Below, piece by piece: positions 10,793-23,263 of a stretch of DNA of 64,000 bases. Source of the stretch: Isoetes taiwanensis. Taxonomy: Eukaryota > Streptophyta > Lycopodiopsida > Isoetales > Isoetaceae. Within the stretch, counting starts at the first letter, position 1; every line of letters begins with the position of its first letter. The stretch lies in assembly GCA_021234155.1 (NCBI GenBank), contig JAJEKV010000783.1, positions 27,985-91,984 of the forward strand, given 5' to 3'. The notes beneath the pieces are model-generated. The model ran no database searches. It was given only the letters and a program-made list of their open reading frames with translations, and was not told where the DNA came from. Made by a program: the position numbers and the translations under genes.

Positions 10793-12968
10793 ATGCCTTT
10801 AATGGCATTACATATGAAAACTGATCTTATTGATCACTTGATACAAAATATATTCAGGATGAAGACCCGAATCTTGGTTCTAAATGAGGAAGGGAGATGG
10901 AGGCTTACCCTCTCAAAGAGAAAGACAAAAAGAAATTTTATACATACGCTACTTCTCTAAGTTAGTGCGACAAGGCCGAAAATCAGCTTTGTTCTTTAGT
11001 AATCATTTGCAAAGTATGCTTTGGGGAGAAAGGATTACTCCTCTACGAAAACTCCACATTAGGATGGAATACGTTGATAATTTAAAAAGTATATTCTGAG
11101 GCCTAAAGTCATTTTTACCTGGCAAGACGGATGGCTGGTTTGCCCATGTGATAATCCCACCGCCAGCAAAATTTGTGGATCACGACATTAGCCATATTAG
11201 AACCACTTGCACGGACATTGTACACAATGTATCTCTAAGAAGAATGCTTTATCAAAGGCTTGAATCACATTCCGGATCAGCCATTTACCCTAACAGTTCA
11301 AAGAAATGAGAAATGGTTGATCAATTCTTCATGTTACAATTTTCATTTGAGACAATGAGTGCGGCACGATTGAAAGATGTAGGGTGAAATACTCAAAGAA
11401 GCCAAGCATGAGGCTAGAAAAATGATTAGTGATAACATGAATGACAAATGCAAATTTCTTATAAAAGATGATGAGGCCAAAAATGTCAAATGGCTCAAAG
11501 AACACTTCTACATATCCGGCATCGACAAGGCAGCTAATAAGCGCTTCATTTATTTGCCACCAAACATTAGAAAGGAAGCCTATAAAGATTAAACAGCCAC
11601 GACTTTGAGAAGATTGAGGCGGGTCCTAAGGATATCACTAATAATATTGAAAAGAAATTAAAGCAATGATTGAGGGAAAACAATTGTAATTATCTTGAGC
11701 TTCCATACATTTTGGCATCTACAAAGCCCATAAGAAGAATACAGAGATGGATAGATGAACGCACACAATACTATTTTCTCTAGTATTGCTTCTCTTGTTG
11801 ACCTTCTTGGATTGAACACCATATTGGAGATATGGCCAAAGGGTGCGCCATGAGAAATCGCCATATTTAACCTTTTGGCCGACAAAAATTAAAGCGTCAT
11901 GGGTTATTAATTCAATATATGACTTGATTTGTAACTTGCCTAAGCGAGATAGACGATGTATTAAATGCATGTGACATCACCAAATGTTTTGAGAATATAC
12001 CATTAAAAGGCGAAGCAAGGTATTGGATCTATTATACAAGAGGTGCAATCTAGCTTGGAAAAGCCAATTAATTAATAACAAGTAAGAATAAAATGTGGTA
12101 CGACTTCAAAGGTAAGGATAAGGTTGAGGTTAAATGGAAGAACGTCGACCCAAAAGGAAAAAGTGGACATTGATGGATCAAGAACGGTTTGTTAGAATCA
12201 ACATATGGTTGTTGAACAATTGTTTCCTGGAGACATGGGGGAAGGAATCCGGGAGGCAATGTAAGGGTATACCAATGGGTTTAACTTGCAGCCGGGATGG
12301 TGTAATCTTTATCATCTCGCCATGTTCGAAGCTAAAATTTATACTCAATCTAGCTAGAAAAGGTAAAGGATTGAAATTTTCCTTCCTTTGGTAACACCTA
12401 TGGGTACATGGATGATCTCATTGGCATCAACGGTTATTACATGAGACCGTGCCTTGGATTGGACAAAGCAATAATGGGCAAAGTGAAAGTATGCAATATG
12501 AATCGCTATATGATCTTGACATACTCAAAATCAAGGATGAGACGAATCTTGGATTTTGGATCGGAATGCAAAAATAAAAAAGTTAACTTTCTTAACATGA
12601 CAATAGAGGTCATCAATCGTTTTCCAAGGAAGATCGCACATATAGATTTGACAAAGGGACAACCTACCTTTTGAGGCCACCAAATTCATACATGCAAATG
12701 GTATAAAGACCATACATAATGGAAAAGGCGTGATTATGTCGCAGTCATGCCATACATGTACGTACATAGTAACCCTATGCTTGCTGCAGAAGATCTGTAT
12801 AAACTAGTCAACACATTTGTCAGCAAAGGCTTCAATGAAAAGGACGTCTGGAAATCATTGAACAAAGTTTTCAAGAATATGGACTTTCCCGGTCTGCAGT
12901 ATGACACTGGAACACTAAGAAACGAGCTTAAAAAATACAGGTACCTCTTGATGGTATACTTTCTTTAA
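10793..12968 (+). pseudogene. ORF3 copy 2a: RT, frame-broken
   Basis: The full length of the family-2 RT is present but split into short frames (10884-11099, 12134-12394, 12408-12674, 12747-12968). Recognisable pieces: WFLNNC-like WLLNNCFLE, KGIPMGL, YMDDLIGINGYYMRPCLGLD, VNFLNMTIEV, and the C-terminus ENELKKYRYLL-like ending shared with copy 2b. Compared with 18037-20221 the differences are small indels concentrated at CAG/CTG, so the parent may be intact. Confidence 0.75.
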
Positions 12969-12994
12969 ATTATTAACTTTTCTTAATAGGAGAT

Positions 12995-13063
12995 GTGGAG
13001 GGTCCCTATGTATATAGGGATCCTTCCGCATCCCTATATACTTAAAAATTTGGGACCCTCCAC
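12995..13063 (+). other. 3'-end hairpin of family 2, copy 2a
   Basis: The outer stem GTGGAGGGTCCC (12995-13006) pairs perfectly with GGGACCCTCCAC (13052-13063). Nested inside, TATATAGGGAT (13011-13021) pairs with ATCCCTATATA (13030-13040). It is followed by CTCCCGGTAGGAGGTAGG and then the TA-rich junction. Confidence 0.8.
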
Positions 13064-13098
13064 ACCTCCCGGTAGGAGGTAGGCTTAAAAATTTTTGC

Positions 13099-13128
13099 AT
13101 ATATATATATACATATACATATATATAT
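13099..13128. repeat. TA-rich junction tract
   Basis: Interrupted TA/CATA dinucleotides between the end of copy 2a and the start of pLTR 2b, which begins at CCAAAGGG. Confidence 0.9.
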
Positions 13129-14255
13129 CCAAAGGGTTGGATATGGCAATGAAAAAACTTCCTTGTCAAGATTATCATCATCTCTAACGAAATGTCCACT
13201 TGAGTGCATAAATAGGACCTAGCCGCCACAAACCCAATGGGTGCATATTCACTAACTTAGAATGAAGGTTTTTGGATATTGAAAAGTTATTAACATCAAT
13301 AGGGTACTAACATCACTTTAATAAGTGCATGGTCATTACTTGGTTTACTTGATCCATAGAAAATTATAGACTTTCCTAAGGCACACATCCTCATTTACTT
13401 GAATTAATAATACTCTTGGGATATATGTCATGTTTGACCTTATAGTGGGACACTAGTAAGCACTCCCATATACCAAGTTTATGGTTCACTGTTATGACAC
13501 AAGGATAGCATGTGAGGGATTGTAATGGACCCCATGGCCATACCTTATATGTGATACCCCAGGAAGCCCAAGGCCTATGAAATGCTGAATGAGAGTCAAG
13601 CAAAATGAGTACTTAAATAACAAGATGGTTGGCATGGAGAATTAAGTAATGTTATTTAAGTTTATTTGGGGAAGGACTTTATCCTTTTTAAAGAGTCAAG
13701 GACTTTGACCATATTAGGGAGCATTGAATGATAGGCGAAGGGTCGACCAGCCAGAATCTAGGTAAAGAGAAAACCGTAAAAAGGTTTAATGCTACCTAAT
13801 CTCCATGAGTATGAAATACGACGCTTTTTACGTATTGATGGGATATCTTTGGAAAGTATCACGTGGGAATAGGTTTTCACTTGGTATAGTAAGCTACTGA
13901 GTTTAGGGTTTGCATCTTACCTTGATGATGGGGGTGCAATGAGAATAGACCGATTCTTGAGAAAATTCTTTAAACTCAAAGTGGTGAACACGCCGCCGAT
14001 TGGTACCATGTAGCCGTTGAAAGATATGCAAGTTCGGGTGCCAGATTTCTTCTTCCTTTCATGCATGTTTAGGTCTGAAAAGGCTAAGAGCAGGGGCATA
14101 GGCTAAATTCGTGAGAGAAGGCCCGAACCGGTATGTAAGTTCTAAAAATTTGATTTAAACAAGTATGGAAATCCTTTATATCTGGATATTAGGGCTCTTT
14201 TTCTCACCATTCCTGAGGCCAAACTGTTGTGGCGCCAAAACTCAGCTTCGTTGCT

Positions 14256-15348
14256 ATGACAAGGCCAGAAGGATCAACTAATGTTAAGCCAACAAAGGCA
14301 GACATTATTGCCATGCTTAAAGAGAAGGGCATAGATTGCAAGAATGATGGAGTATCTATGAAAAAATCAGAGTTGGTGGAAATGGCTCCTCTCATTTGGG
14401 ATCGATCTATCGGCCGGGGAGATCCATCACGGGAAAACGTTGGGTTCAAGCATAGAAGCATGCACGGCAAAATCAAAAGCGGGAATAGATAAAACAAACA
14501 AATAAGGAAGCCGGAAACGGCATCAATATTTTCGGGAAGGAGGCGAGCTCTTTGTGATGAGTCAATGCCATTAAATCAGGTTCTTTATTCGATTTACATA
14601 ATGGACATTAGTTAGTGGCTTTAAATTATAGTTTTAAACCATAGAGGGACATGAAAAGTAAGGGGTTTTTAATGTTGAGAGGTTAAAGAAGCAAACATAT
14701 ACCACTACATCTAACGAGGTAACATGAATTCGAGAGAAGAGGTGGGGGGTATATTGCAATCATAGGATGATATTTACTTTCTTGCTCATAAGGTATGACA
14801 AGTTTCTAACTTCAAAACAAGCAAAATAATTATTGGTTTGAACTAAATTGAATATACTGCACACGGACCACCATGCTACTAAAACAAGCTTGAAGTGATC
14901 TAAACCAATTTTCGATGCAAGTTCTAGCTATTTACGATTTTGCATAGTAAAATAAAATGTGTATACGATGACATAACATGTTGATTAGGTTGAAGGGCGT
15001 TAAGCGGGTAGACCCTAATGCTTACCGCTAATCCCTTCCAGCTTTACCCATAATTTGGCTAATGATTGGTTGTTTGGATTGCGGTAACTGGGTTCTCTAC
15101 CTACTTTAATGTTTTTTTCAAGAATGAAGCATTCAAGGGAGTGCATAATCAAAAAAAAGAAAAATGGTTCAATGAAGTCATCAAGGAAAAGAAAAAAAGA
15201 TGCTAGATGTGAAGATCAAAAGGTCTTGTTTAAAATATACGGGGTTGTATCTCTACCGGCTTCCGGTGTTGCAAAGTGTGAAATCGGGCGAGATGGGTGA
15301 AGAAGTTGATTTGAGGAATTTTTGACCAAACCGGAGGATGTGATCTAG
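14256..15348 (+). pseudogene. ORF1 copy 2b: SAP-like protein, two candidate exons
   Basis: Starts MTRPEGSTNVKPTKADIIAM, then LKEKGIDCKNDGVSMKKSEL, a good match to the SAP pattern (helix, loop, KxxLVE). Exon 1 would be 14256-14579, ending LNQ at CAG|GTT. Exon 2 would be about 15083-15348 and is damaged here, but open in copy 2c. The reading frame after the SAP-like segment breaks near 14400-14470. The folded element lies just upstream of exon 2; in this copy both TTACCTGC and GCAGGTAA have lost bases at CTG and CAG, so they read TTACCGC and GCGGTAA. Confidence 0.55.
14993..15105 (+). ncRNA. Folded intron element, copy 2b
   Basis: Same layout as at 22218-22335: GAAGGGCGTTAAGC, GCTTACCGC, GGCTAAT, TTGCGGTAAC. 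The inner stem still pairs, although both arms are shortened at the CTG and CAG positions. The outer stem AGTAGA/TCTACT of copy 2c is degraded to GGTAGA/TCTACC, which still pairs. Confidence 0.6.
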
Positions 15349-15921
15349 GCCTATACATTATTTTTTAAGTTCTACTACTTTAAGTCCCTCATGATATGAC
15401 TAATATACTCTAAAACAGCTTACTTATAGGAACCTTTGATGGAATCTCGGTTTACTCTATGATATTGAAAATCCAAAAAATGAAAAAACAATTTTGAAAA
15501 GAAAGTTATGACTATCTATGCTCTTGTTTTTGCTAAATTAAACTTCGGGGCTTAGAATAAGGTTTCATGGATCAGCTTTCAAAAAGTAGTAAGGTATATT
15601 AAAAAAAGTATGCATATAGATGTAGTCATTGGGAATGATAATAGTATGCGAGAATTAGAAATCGATTTAGGGATTTATTATATCTGAAACAATCCAGACA
15701 GAATATAAGTTGTTAAGTTTTGCATGAAGATAGGTTGAAAATAGGGACATAAAAAAAGAGGTCGAGATATACGAGTTATGTTGACAAATGCTCTAAAGAC
15801 ATAATGATTTTGGCATTGCCTTCTTGGTTGCTTTACTAATGGATATAGTGAAACTAGGGATTGTACATAGTAATAAACTACTGCTTGGATAGCCTTTTGT
15901 ATAGTGTCTCCCATTGTTTAT

Positions 15922-16020
15922 CTCCTTTCTAAAAAAAAGGAGCTGATAAGTCTATACATGTCAGGAGAGCCTGTGCATGGATAGATGTCTGGACCAAGAT
16001 GGTCTGGACTTGTATATATT
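15922..16020 (+). ncRNA. Twin-hairpin motif with CTGATAA, copy 2b
   Basis: CTCCTTT (15922-15928) pairs with AAAGGAG (15936-15942). CTGATAA (15943-15949) follows, then TCTATACATG (15951-15960) pairs with CATGGATAGA (15976-15985) with inner CAGG/CCTG. A short GACCA/TGGTC hairpin follows, then GTATATATTC. Copy 2c (23137-23227) has the same. Confidence 0.65.
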
Positions 16021-16207
16021 CCGTGATTTCGGTTCTTTGGTTTAACCGGCAAATGAACAATTGGGCGACACTATACAATGAGCTATTAAGGTCAACACTT
16101 TCTATAAAAGCGAGGGGATTACAAAAGAAGCACATGCATGAATCATAAAAATTCTGATTGCTGCTTGTCTTTGTATATACTGCTAATGACTCTACTTGAT
16201 GATATAG

Positions 16208-17822
16208 GAAGGATACACAAATACAGTTATGCGGCCCCTGATAGCAAATAACAGCAGCATGGAGGTAACCAATGCCCTTAATGAATGGTGTGGCCGAGCT
16301 TAAAGCACATGGTTATAATCTATTGGGACAACGGCTCCAAACCCGCGGTTCAAAAAACTTTGTGCTTACATGCATTACGAGTTGGATTTGCATCAATATA
16401 TTATCCAAAAGGAAGTTAATGTTCCTAACACGGTGACCATTGACCATTATTCATATAGGTATGAGCAATTTCCTTACAATGGTAGCTGGTTTCGCAAAGA
16501 GTGATTACAATATGGAAGCTTGCAAAGGGATTATTGATGGCCGTCTGAATTGCCCATTGCACAGTTTAAAGGCCAGCTGAAAGGGGAAGCAAACAAGGTA
16601 TTCGTTAAAGTGTCTTACAAACACTCAAAGGGCTAATGGAGTGAAGTTTACCTTTCCATCTAACAACAAAAAAGCTCGCGAAGAAAGCCCCTGCGCACAA
16701 GCTACCTGGTAATCGGTAAACCTAATCAATAACCTGTCTTTTAGGTGTTAACATGCTACCGAGGAGTATAGGAACGCCTTTAATACCAACAATGACAGAA
16801 CGGACCAGAAAAAACCAACATGACCGCAGATGAAGATGAAAGACCTCCTATTGCAATGCTAAATCTCTTTAAGCGTGGGAGGTTTTGTAATGTCTCAAAG
16901 GGAAGTTGAATCACATGGTGAGCGGTTCAATGTGCTTTATGGAAAAGCAAAAATGCGGGTGTGCTTGCCCCTATAAGTGTTGAAGCATGAAAAAAACTTG
17001 CTAATATATCTGATGATGATATTAAACGTGCATTTGAAGATGCTGACAACTGTATCAGAAAAGTGGATAGGCTTGAGGTGGTATTACCTTTCCCAGCAAA
17101 ATGTTTCGGACTGGAATGTAGCAACAGCATGACCATAAGCATTGGCGAGGAAGGGACATCGAGGCCGAATAGATGAAAAAGGCACGACTTCTACATTAAA
17201 AAAATGTGGAGGACACTTTGCCCATTTATTAAGTGTACATGTGGAAAAGTAGCCAAGGAAAACGGGGATTGCCCTGATACCATAATATGGCTGGACCATG
17301 GTGTTTGGTTTCTCATGAACAATCTAGAGATGGCCTGGCCTAAACTACCTACCATGGTCAGATTTGGATTTTTCTGTTCCTTACTGTCCACTAAACCACT
17401 GCAAAATGCTGTTATTGCCTTTCTAGGATACCTCAGGGTAAGAGACACAATGATACAAATGACGGTCAAATATTGGAAGATCCAAATCGATCCCGAACAT
17501 GGAGTTGGGAACACTAGACTCGCGACATTCGGAAAAAACTATAAAGCCCGAAGTTTCTCATTGGAAAAGCAAGGGAGTTGAATGTTCTGTATTTGCCAAG
17601 AAGCGAAGCAGGAACGATGGCCCGGAGCCGGAAAGCCTTATTCCGGTTATTATGCCACCTCGTCTATACAAAATGCCCGGATCTAGCAGCTGCATGGTGG
17701 CCGGTAACCATGACAATGAAATTATACAAATTGATGATTCCAGTCAAGACAACAAATCATTACAAAAGGCATTTATTTATATGAGATCATATGATGTTGA
17801 GAATAGGGACTTTGACATATAA
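16208..17822 (+). pseudogene. ORF2 copy 2b: frame-broken
   Basis: Family-2 version of the unrecognised ORF2 protein, starting directly after GATATAG at 16208. Readable parts: LDLHQYIIQKEVNVPN (matching the IHKYFLKKE block of family 1), MWRTLCPFIKCTCGK with the cysteine cluster C-x4-C-x-C-x9-C, LDHGVWFLMNNLEMAWP, and a C-terminus with NEIIQIDDSSQDN ending at 17822. The order matches families 1 and 3, but several frameshifts separate the pieces. The His after the last Cys in the other families is not preserved here. Confidence 0.65.
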
Positions 17823-18036
17823 GCGGGACTTAAAGGTATGAATACAAACTATTCTGTTGGTTTGCAGCCTCTTTACATTCTTTCTGTCTTTAAAATACTA
17901 CTTCAAATTTTGATGTTACATGACTAGTGCTACTGTATGATCCCTTTAGCATAATTTCTTCATTTAATAAAAAGGAAAATAACTGACAACATGAAAGGGG
18001 GCAAGGGAATACTCCTAGTACATACATCTTGGTACA

Positions 18037-20221
18037 ATGCCTTTAATGGCATTACATATGAAAACTGATCTTATTGATCACTTGATACAAAATATATTCC
18101 AGATGAAGACCAGAACACTGGTTCTAAATGAGGAAGGGAGATGGAGGCTTACCCTCTCCAAAGAGAAAGACAAAAAGAAATTTATACACTTCTGCTACTT
18201 CTCTAAGTTAGTCATTAAACCGAAAAATCACTGTTCTTTAGTAATCGGTGCAAGTATGCTTTGGGGAGAAAGGATTACTCCTCTACGAAAACTCCACATT
18301 CGGATGGAGATACGTTGATAATTTAAAAAGTATATTCTACAGGCCTAAAGTCATTTTTGCACAGACGGATGAACTGGTTTGCCCATGTGATAATCCCACC
18401 TTGGCAAAATTTGTGGATCACGACATTAGCCATATTAGAACCACTTGCACGGACATTGTACACAATGTATCTCTAAAGAGAATGCTTTATCAAAGGCTTG
18501 AATCACATTAGGATCAGCCATTTACCCTACAATGAGTTCAAAAGAGAAATGAGAAATACCGATTGATCAATTCTTCATGTTACACAATTTTCATTTCGAG
18601 ACAATGAGTGCGGCTGATTGAAAGATGTAAGGGTGAAATACTCAAAGAAGCCAAGCATGAGGCTAGAAAAATGATTAGTGATAACATGGACAGCAAATGC
18701 AAATTTCTAGCAAAAAAGATGATGAGGCAAAAAAAAAATGTCAAATGGCTCAAAGAACACTTCTACATATCTGGCATCGACAAGGCAGCTAATAACGCTT
18801 CATTTATTTGCCCTGTACACATTAGAAAGGAAGCCTATAAAAGATTAAACAGCCACGACTTTGAGAAGATTGAGGCCGGTCCCTAAGGATATCACTAATA
18901 ATATTGAAAAAAGAAATTAAAGCAATGATTGAGGAAAACAATTGTAATTATCCGAGCTTCCATACATTTTTGGCATCTACAAAGCCCATAAGAAGGAATC
19001 TGAGATGGATAACGAGCATACACAATACTATTTTCTCTAGTATTGCTTCTCTTGTTCTTCTTTGGATTGAACACCATATTGGAGATATGGCCAAAAGGTC
19101 ACGCCATGAAAATCGCCATATTTAACCTTTTTGGCCAGCAAAAAATTAAAGCGTCATGGGTTATTAATTCAATATATGACTTGATTTGTAACTTGCCTAA
19201 GCAGATAGACGATGTATTCGTCTGTGACATCACCAAATGTTTTGAGAATATACCATTAAAAGGCGAGCAAGGTATTGGATCTATTATACAAGAGGTCTGC
19301 AATCTAGCTTGGAAAAGCCAATTAATTAATAACAGTAAGAATAAAATGTGGTACAGCTTCAAAGGTAAGGATAAGGTTGAGGTTAAATGGAAGAACGTCG
19401 ACCCAAAAGGAAAAAAGTGGACATTGATGGATCAAGAACGGTTTGTTAGAATCAACATATGGTTGTTGAACAATTGTTTCCTAGACATGGGGGAAGGAAT
19501 CTGGAGGCAATGTAAGGGTATACCAATGGGTTTCGCTTGCAGCCCGGGATGGTGTAATCTTTATCTCGCCATGTTCGAGCTAAAATTTATACTCAATCTA
19601 GCTAGAAAAGGTAAAAGGATTGAGGCTGCTTCCTTCAGTAACACCTATAGGTACATGGATGATCTCATTGGCATCAACAGTTATTACATGAGACCGTGCC
19701 TTGGATTGGACAGCAATAATGGGCAAAGTGAAAGTATGCAATATGAACTGCTATATGATCTTGACATACTCAAAATCAAGGATGAGACGGAATACTGGAT
19801 TTTGGATCAGAATGCAAAAATAGGCAGAAAAGTTAACTTTCTTAACATGACAATAGAGGTCATCAATCGTTTCCAAGGAAGATACTGCACATATAGATTT
19901 GACAAAAGGGACAACCTACCTTTTGAGGCCACCAAATTCATACATGCAAATGGGTGCAGACCATACATAATGGCCTGCAACGTGATTATGTCGCAGGTCA
20001 TGCCATACATGTACGTACATAGTAACCCTATGCTTGCTGCAGAAGATCTGTATAAACTAGTCAACACATTTGTCAGCAAAGGCTTCAATGAAAAGGACGT
20101 CTGGAAATCATTGAACAAAGTTTTCAAGAATATGGACTTTCCCGGTCTGCAGTATGACACTGGAACACTAAGAAACGAGCTTAAAAAATACAGGTACCTC
20201 TTGATGGTATACTTTCTTTAA
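18037..20221 (+). pseudogene. ORF3 copy 2b: RT with intact catalytic half
   Basis: The N-terminal domain (18037-18511) shows NEEGRWRLTLSKEKDKKK, CPCDNPT and DISHIRTTCTDIV. Here the GHV of the other families reads SHI. 18608-18886 holds the ISGIDKAANNASFICP block. 19043-20221 is one open frame of 392 residues with FVCDITKCFENIP (motif A), KGIPMGFACSPGW (motif B), YRYMDDLIGIN (motif C), VNFLNMTIEV, the thumb HANGCRPYIMACN, and the end KKYRYLLMVYFL. No endonuclease domain follows. Frame breaks at about 18290, 18510-18600 and 18880-19040 separate the blocks; homopolymers and CTG/CAG sites are involved. The catalytic residues are intact. Confidence 0.75.
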
Positions 20222-20247
20222 ATTATTAACTTTTCTTAATAGGAGAT

Positions 20248-20311
20248 GTGGAGGGGTCCCTATATATAGGGATCCTTCCCATCCCTATATATAAAATTTG
20301 GGACCCTCCAC
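20248..20311 (+). other. 3'-end hairpin of family 2, copy 2b
   Basis: GTGGAGGGGTCCC (20248-20260) pairs with GGGACCCTCCAC (20300-20311), with an inner TATATAGGGAT/ATCCCTATATA stem. CTCCCGGTAGGAGGTAGG follows. Confidence 0.8.
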
Positions 20312-20345
20312 ACCTCCCGGTAGGAGGTAGGCTTAAAATTTTTGC

Positions 20346-20377
20346 ATATATATATATACATATATACATATATATAT
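20346..20377. repeat. TA-rich junction tract
   Basis: TA/CATA dinucleotides between copy 2b and pLTR 2c, matching 13099-13128. Confidence 0.9.
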
Positions 20378-21491
20378 CCAAAGGGTTGGATATGGCAATG
20401 AAAAAACTTCCTTGTCAAGATTATCATCATCTCTAACGAAATGTCCACTTGAGTGCATAAATAGGACCTAGCCGCCACAAACCCAATGGGTGCATATTCA
20501 CTAACTTAGAATGAAGGTTTTTGGATATTGAAAAGTTATTAACATCAATAGGGTACTAACATCACTTTAATAAGTGCATGGTCATTACTTGGTTTACTTG
20601 ATCCATAGAAAATTATAGACTTTCCTAAGGCACACATCCTCATTTACTTGAATTAATAATACTCTTGGGATATATGTCATGTTTGACCTTATAGTGGGAC
20701 ACTAGTAAGCACTCCCATATACCAAGTTTATGGTTCACTGTTATGACACAAGGATAGCATGTGAGGGATTGTAATGGACCCCATGGCCATACCTTATATG
20801 TGATACCCCAGGAAGCCCAAGGCCTATGAAATGCTGAATGAGAGTCAAGCAAAATGAGTACTTAAATAACAAGATGGTTGGCATGGAGAATTAAGTAATG
20901 TTATTTAAGTTTATTTGGGGGAAGGACTTTATCCTTTTTTTTAAAGAGGCAGACTTTGACCATATTAGGGAGCATTGAATGATAGGCGAAGGGTCTGACC
21001 AGCAGAATCTAGGTAAAGGAGAAAACCGTAAAAAGGTTTAATGCTACCTAATCTCCATGAGTATGAAATACGTACGTTTTCTGTATTGATGGGATATACT
21101 GGAAAGTAATACGTGGGAATAGGTTTTCACTTGGTATAGTAAGCTACAGGTTTAGGGTTCGCATCTTGCACTGACGATGGGGTACAGCAGAATAGACCGA
21201 TTCTTGAGAAAATTCTTTAAACTCAAAGTGGTGAACACGCCGCCGATTGGTACCATGTAGCCGTTGAAAGATATGCAAGTTCGGTGCCGATTTCTTCTTC
21301 CTTTCATGCATGTTTAAGGTGAAAAGGCTAAGAGCGGGGGCATAGGCTAAATTCGTGAGAAGGCGAACCAGCTGTAAGTTCTAAAAATTTGATTTAAACA
21401 AGTATGGAAATCCTTTATATCTGGATATTAGGGCTCTTTTTCTCACCATTCCCCGAGGCCAAACATTTGTGGCCAAAAACTCTTCGTTGCT

Positions 21492-22572
21492 ATGACAAGG
21501 CCGAAGGATCAACTAATGTTAAGCCAACAAAGGCGAACATTATTGCCATGCTTAAAGAGAAGGGCATAGATTGCAAGAATGATGGAGTATCTATGAAAAA
21601 AATGAGTTGGTGGAAATGGCCAAGAAGGTGGGATCGATCTATCGGCCAGGGAGATCCATCACAGAAAACGGGGTTCAAGCATAGAAGCCGGCAACCGCTG
21701 TAAAGCGGAATAGATAAACAAACAAATAAGGAAGCTGGAAACAAACATCAATATTTACGGGAAGGAGACGAGCTCTTTGGCGATGAGTCAATGCCATTAA
21801 ATCAGGTTCTTTATTCGATTTACATAATGGACATTAGTTAGTGGCTTTAAATTATAGTTTTAAACCATAGAGGGACATGAAAAGTAAGGGGTTTTAATGT
21901 TGAGAGGTTAAAAGAAGCAAACATATACCACTACATCTAGTTCAGTAACATGAATTCCAGAAGAGGTAACAGGTATATTGCAATCATAGGATGATATTTC
22001 GGCTACTGCTCATAAGGTATGACAAGTTTTCTAACTTCAAAACAGCAAAATAATTATTGGTTTGAACTAAATTGGTACTGTACCTGGACCAATTACTGCT
22101 ACTAAAACAAACAGGAAGTGATCTAAACCAATTTTCTGATGCAAGTTCTAGCTATTTCTGATCCAGTTTGCATAGTAAAATAAAATGTGTATTCTGATGA
22201 CATAACATGTTGATTAGGTTGAAGGGCGTTAAGCCAGTAGACCCTAATGCTTACCTGCTAATCCCTTCCAGCTTTACCCATAATTTGGCTAATGATTGGT
22301 TGTTTGGATTGCAGGTAACCAGGTTCTACTCTACCTACTTTAATGTTTTTTCAAGAATGAAGCATTCAAGGGAGTGCATAATCAGCAAAGAAAAATGGTT
22401 CAATGAAGTCATCTGTAGAAAAAAAGATGCTAGATGTGAAGATCAAAAGGTCTTGTTTAAAATATACAGGTTGTATCTCTACCCTGGCTTCCAGTGTTGC
22501 AAGTGTGAAATCGGGCAGATGGCTGAAGAAGTTGAGCAGGAATTTTTGACCAAACTGTCAGATGTGATCTAG
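21492..22572 (+). CDS. ORF1 copy 2c: SAP-like protein with an 86-residue candidate second exon
   Basis: Candidate exon 1 is 21492-21805 (frame-broken early by indels), ending MPLNQ at CAG|GTT. Exon 2 is 22315-22572, entered at TTGCAG|GTAACC in the same phase, and reads VTRFYSTYFNVFSRMKHSRE, then a Lys/Glu-rich segment with CEDQKVLFKIYRLYLYPGF, QCCKCEIGQ, and the end LTKLSDVI. A long open exon in phase with LNQ supports splicing in this family. The CxxC-type cysteines could bind a metal, but this is not established. Families 1 and 3 have only short tails after the same acceptor. The donor lacks the usual GTAAGT. Confidence 0.5.
22218..22335 (+). ncRNA. Folded intron element, copy 2c
   Basis: The outer stem AGTAGA (22236-22241) pairs with TCTACT (22325-22330). 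The inner stem TTACCTGC (22251-22258) pairs with GCAGGTAA (22311-22318). GAAGGGCGTTAAGCC precedes, and TTTACCC and GGCTAAT lie inside the inner loop. AGCC (5') and GGCT (inside) could also pair as a pseudoknot. Confidence 0.7.
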
Positions 22573-23225
22573 GCCTATACATTATTTTTTAAGTTCTACT
22601 ACTTTAAGTCCCTCATGATATGACTAATATACTCTAAAACAGCTTACTTATAGGAACCTTTGATGGAATGCTGGTTACTCTATGATATTGAAAATCCAAA
22701 AAAATGAAAAAACAATTTTGAAAAGAAAGTTATGACTATCTATGCTCTTGTTTTTTGCTAAATTCGGCTTTCAGGCTTAGAATAAGGTTTCATGGATCAG
22801 CTTTCAAAAAGTAAGGTATATTAAAAAAAAGTATGCATATAGATGTAGTCACAGGAATGATAATAGTATGCAGAATTAGAAATCGCTTGGGGATTTATTA
22901 TCTGAAACAATCCAGCAGAATATAAGTTGTTAAGTTTTTGCATGAAGATAGGTTGAAAATAGGGACATAAAAAAGAGGTCAGTATACGAGTTATGTTGAC
23001 AAATGCTCTAAAGACATAATGATTTTGGCATTGCCTTCTTGGTTGCTTTACTAATGGATATAGTGAAACTAGGGATTGTACATAGTAATAAACTACTGCT
23101 TGGATAGCCTTTTGTATAGTGTCTCCCATTGTTTATCTCCTTTCTAAAAAAAAGGAGCTGATAAGTCTATACATGTCAGGAGAGCCTGTGCATGGATAGA
23201 TGTCTGGACCAAGATGGTCTGGACT

Positions 23226-23226
<1 letters not shown>

Positions 23227-23260
<34 letters not shown>
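23227..23260. repeat. (TA)n tract ending the family-2 array
   Basis: TA dinucleotides directly fused to the GTATAT end of pLTR 2c and followed by AAATATTCC, where the satellite begins. Confidence 0.95.

Positions 23261-23263
<3 letters not shown>

Larger units (their letters stand above)
13129..16012 (+). repeat. Family-2 pLTR, copy 2b
   Basis: Repeated at 20378-23227 in the same orientation, nearly identical except for small changes at CAG/CTG. It starts at TATATATCCAAAGGG and ends at ACTTGTATAT. It contains ORF1, the folded element (about 14993-15105) and the twin hairpin (15922-15985). 13129-14200 and 15350-15900 have no other gene that I can see. Confidence 0.85.
20378..23227 (+). repeat. 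Family-2 pLTR, copy 2c (terminal partial copy)
   Basis: Direct repeat of 13129-16012. It stops at GGACTTGTATAT, where copy 2b continues TATATATTCCG into ORF2; here the sequence runs into a TA tract and then a satellite. The family-2 array therefore ends in a complete pLTR rather than at a random point. Confidence 0.85.
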
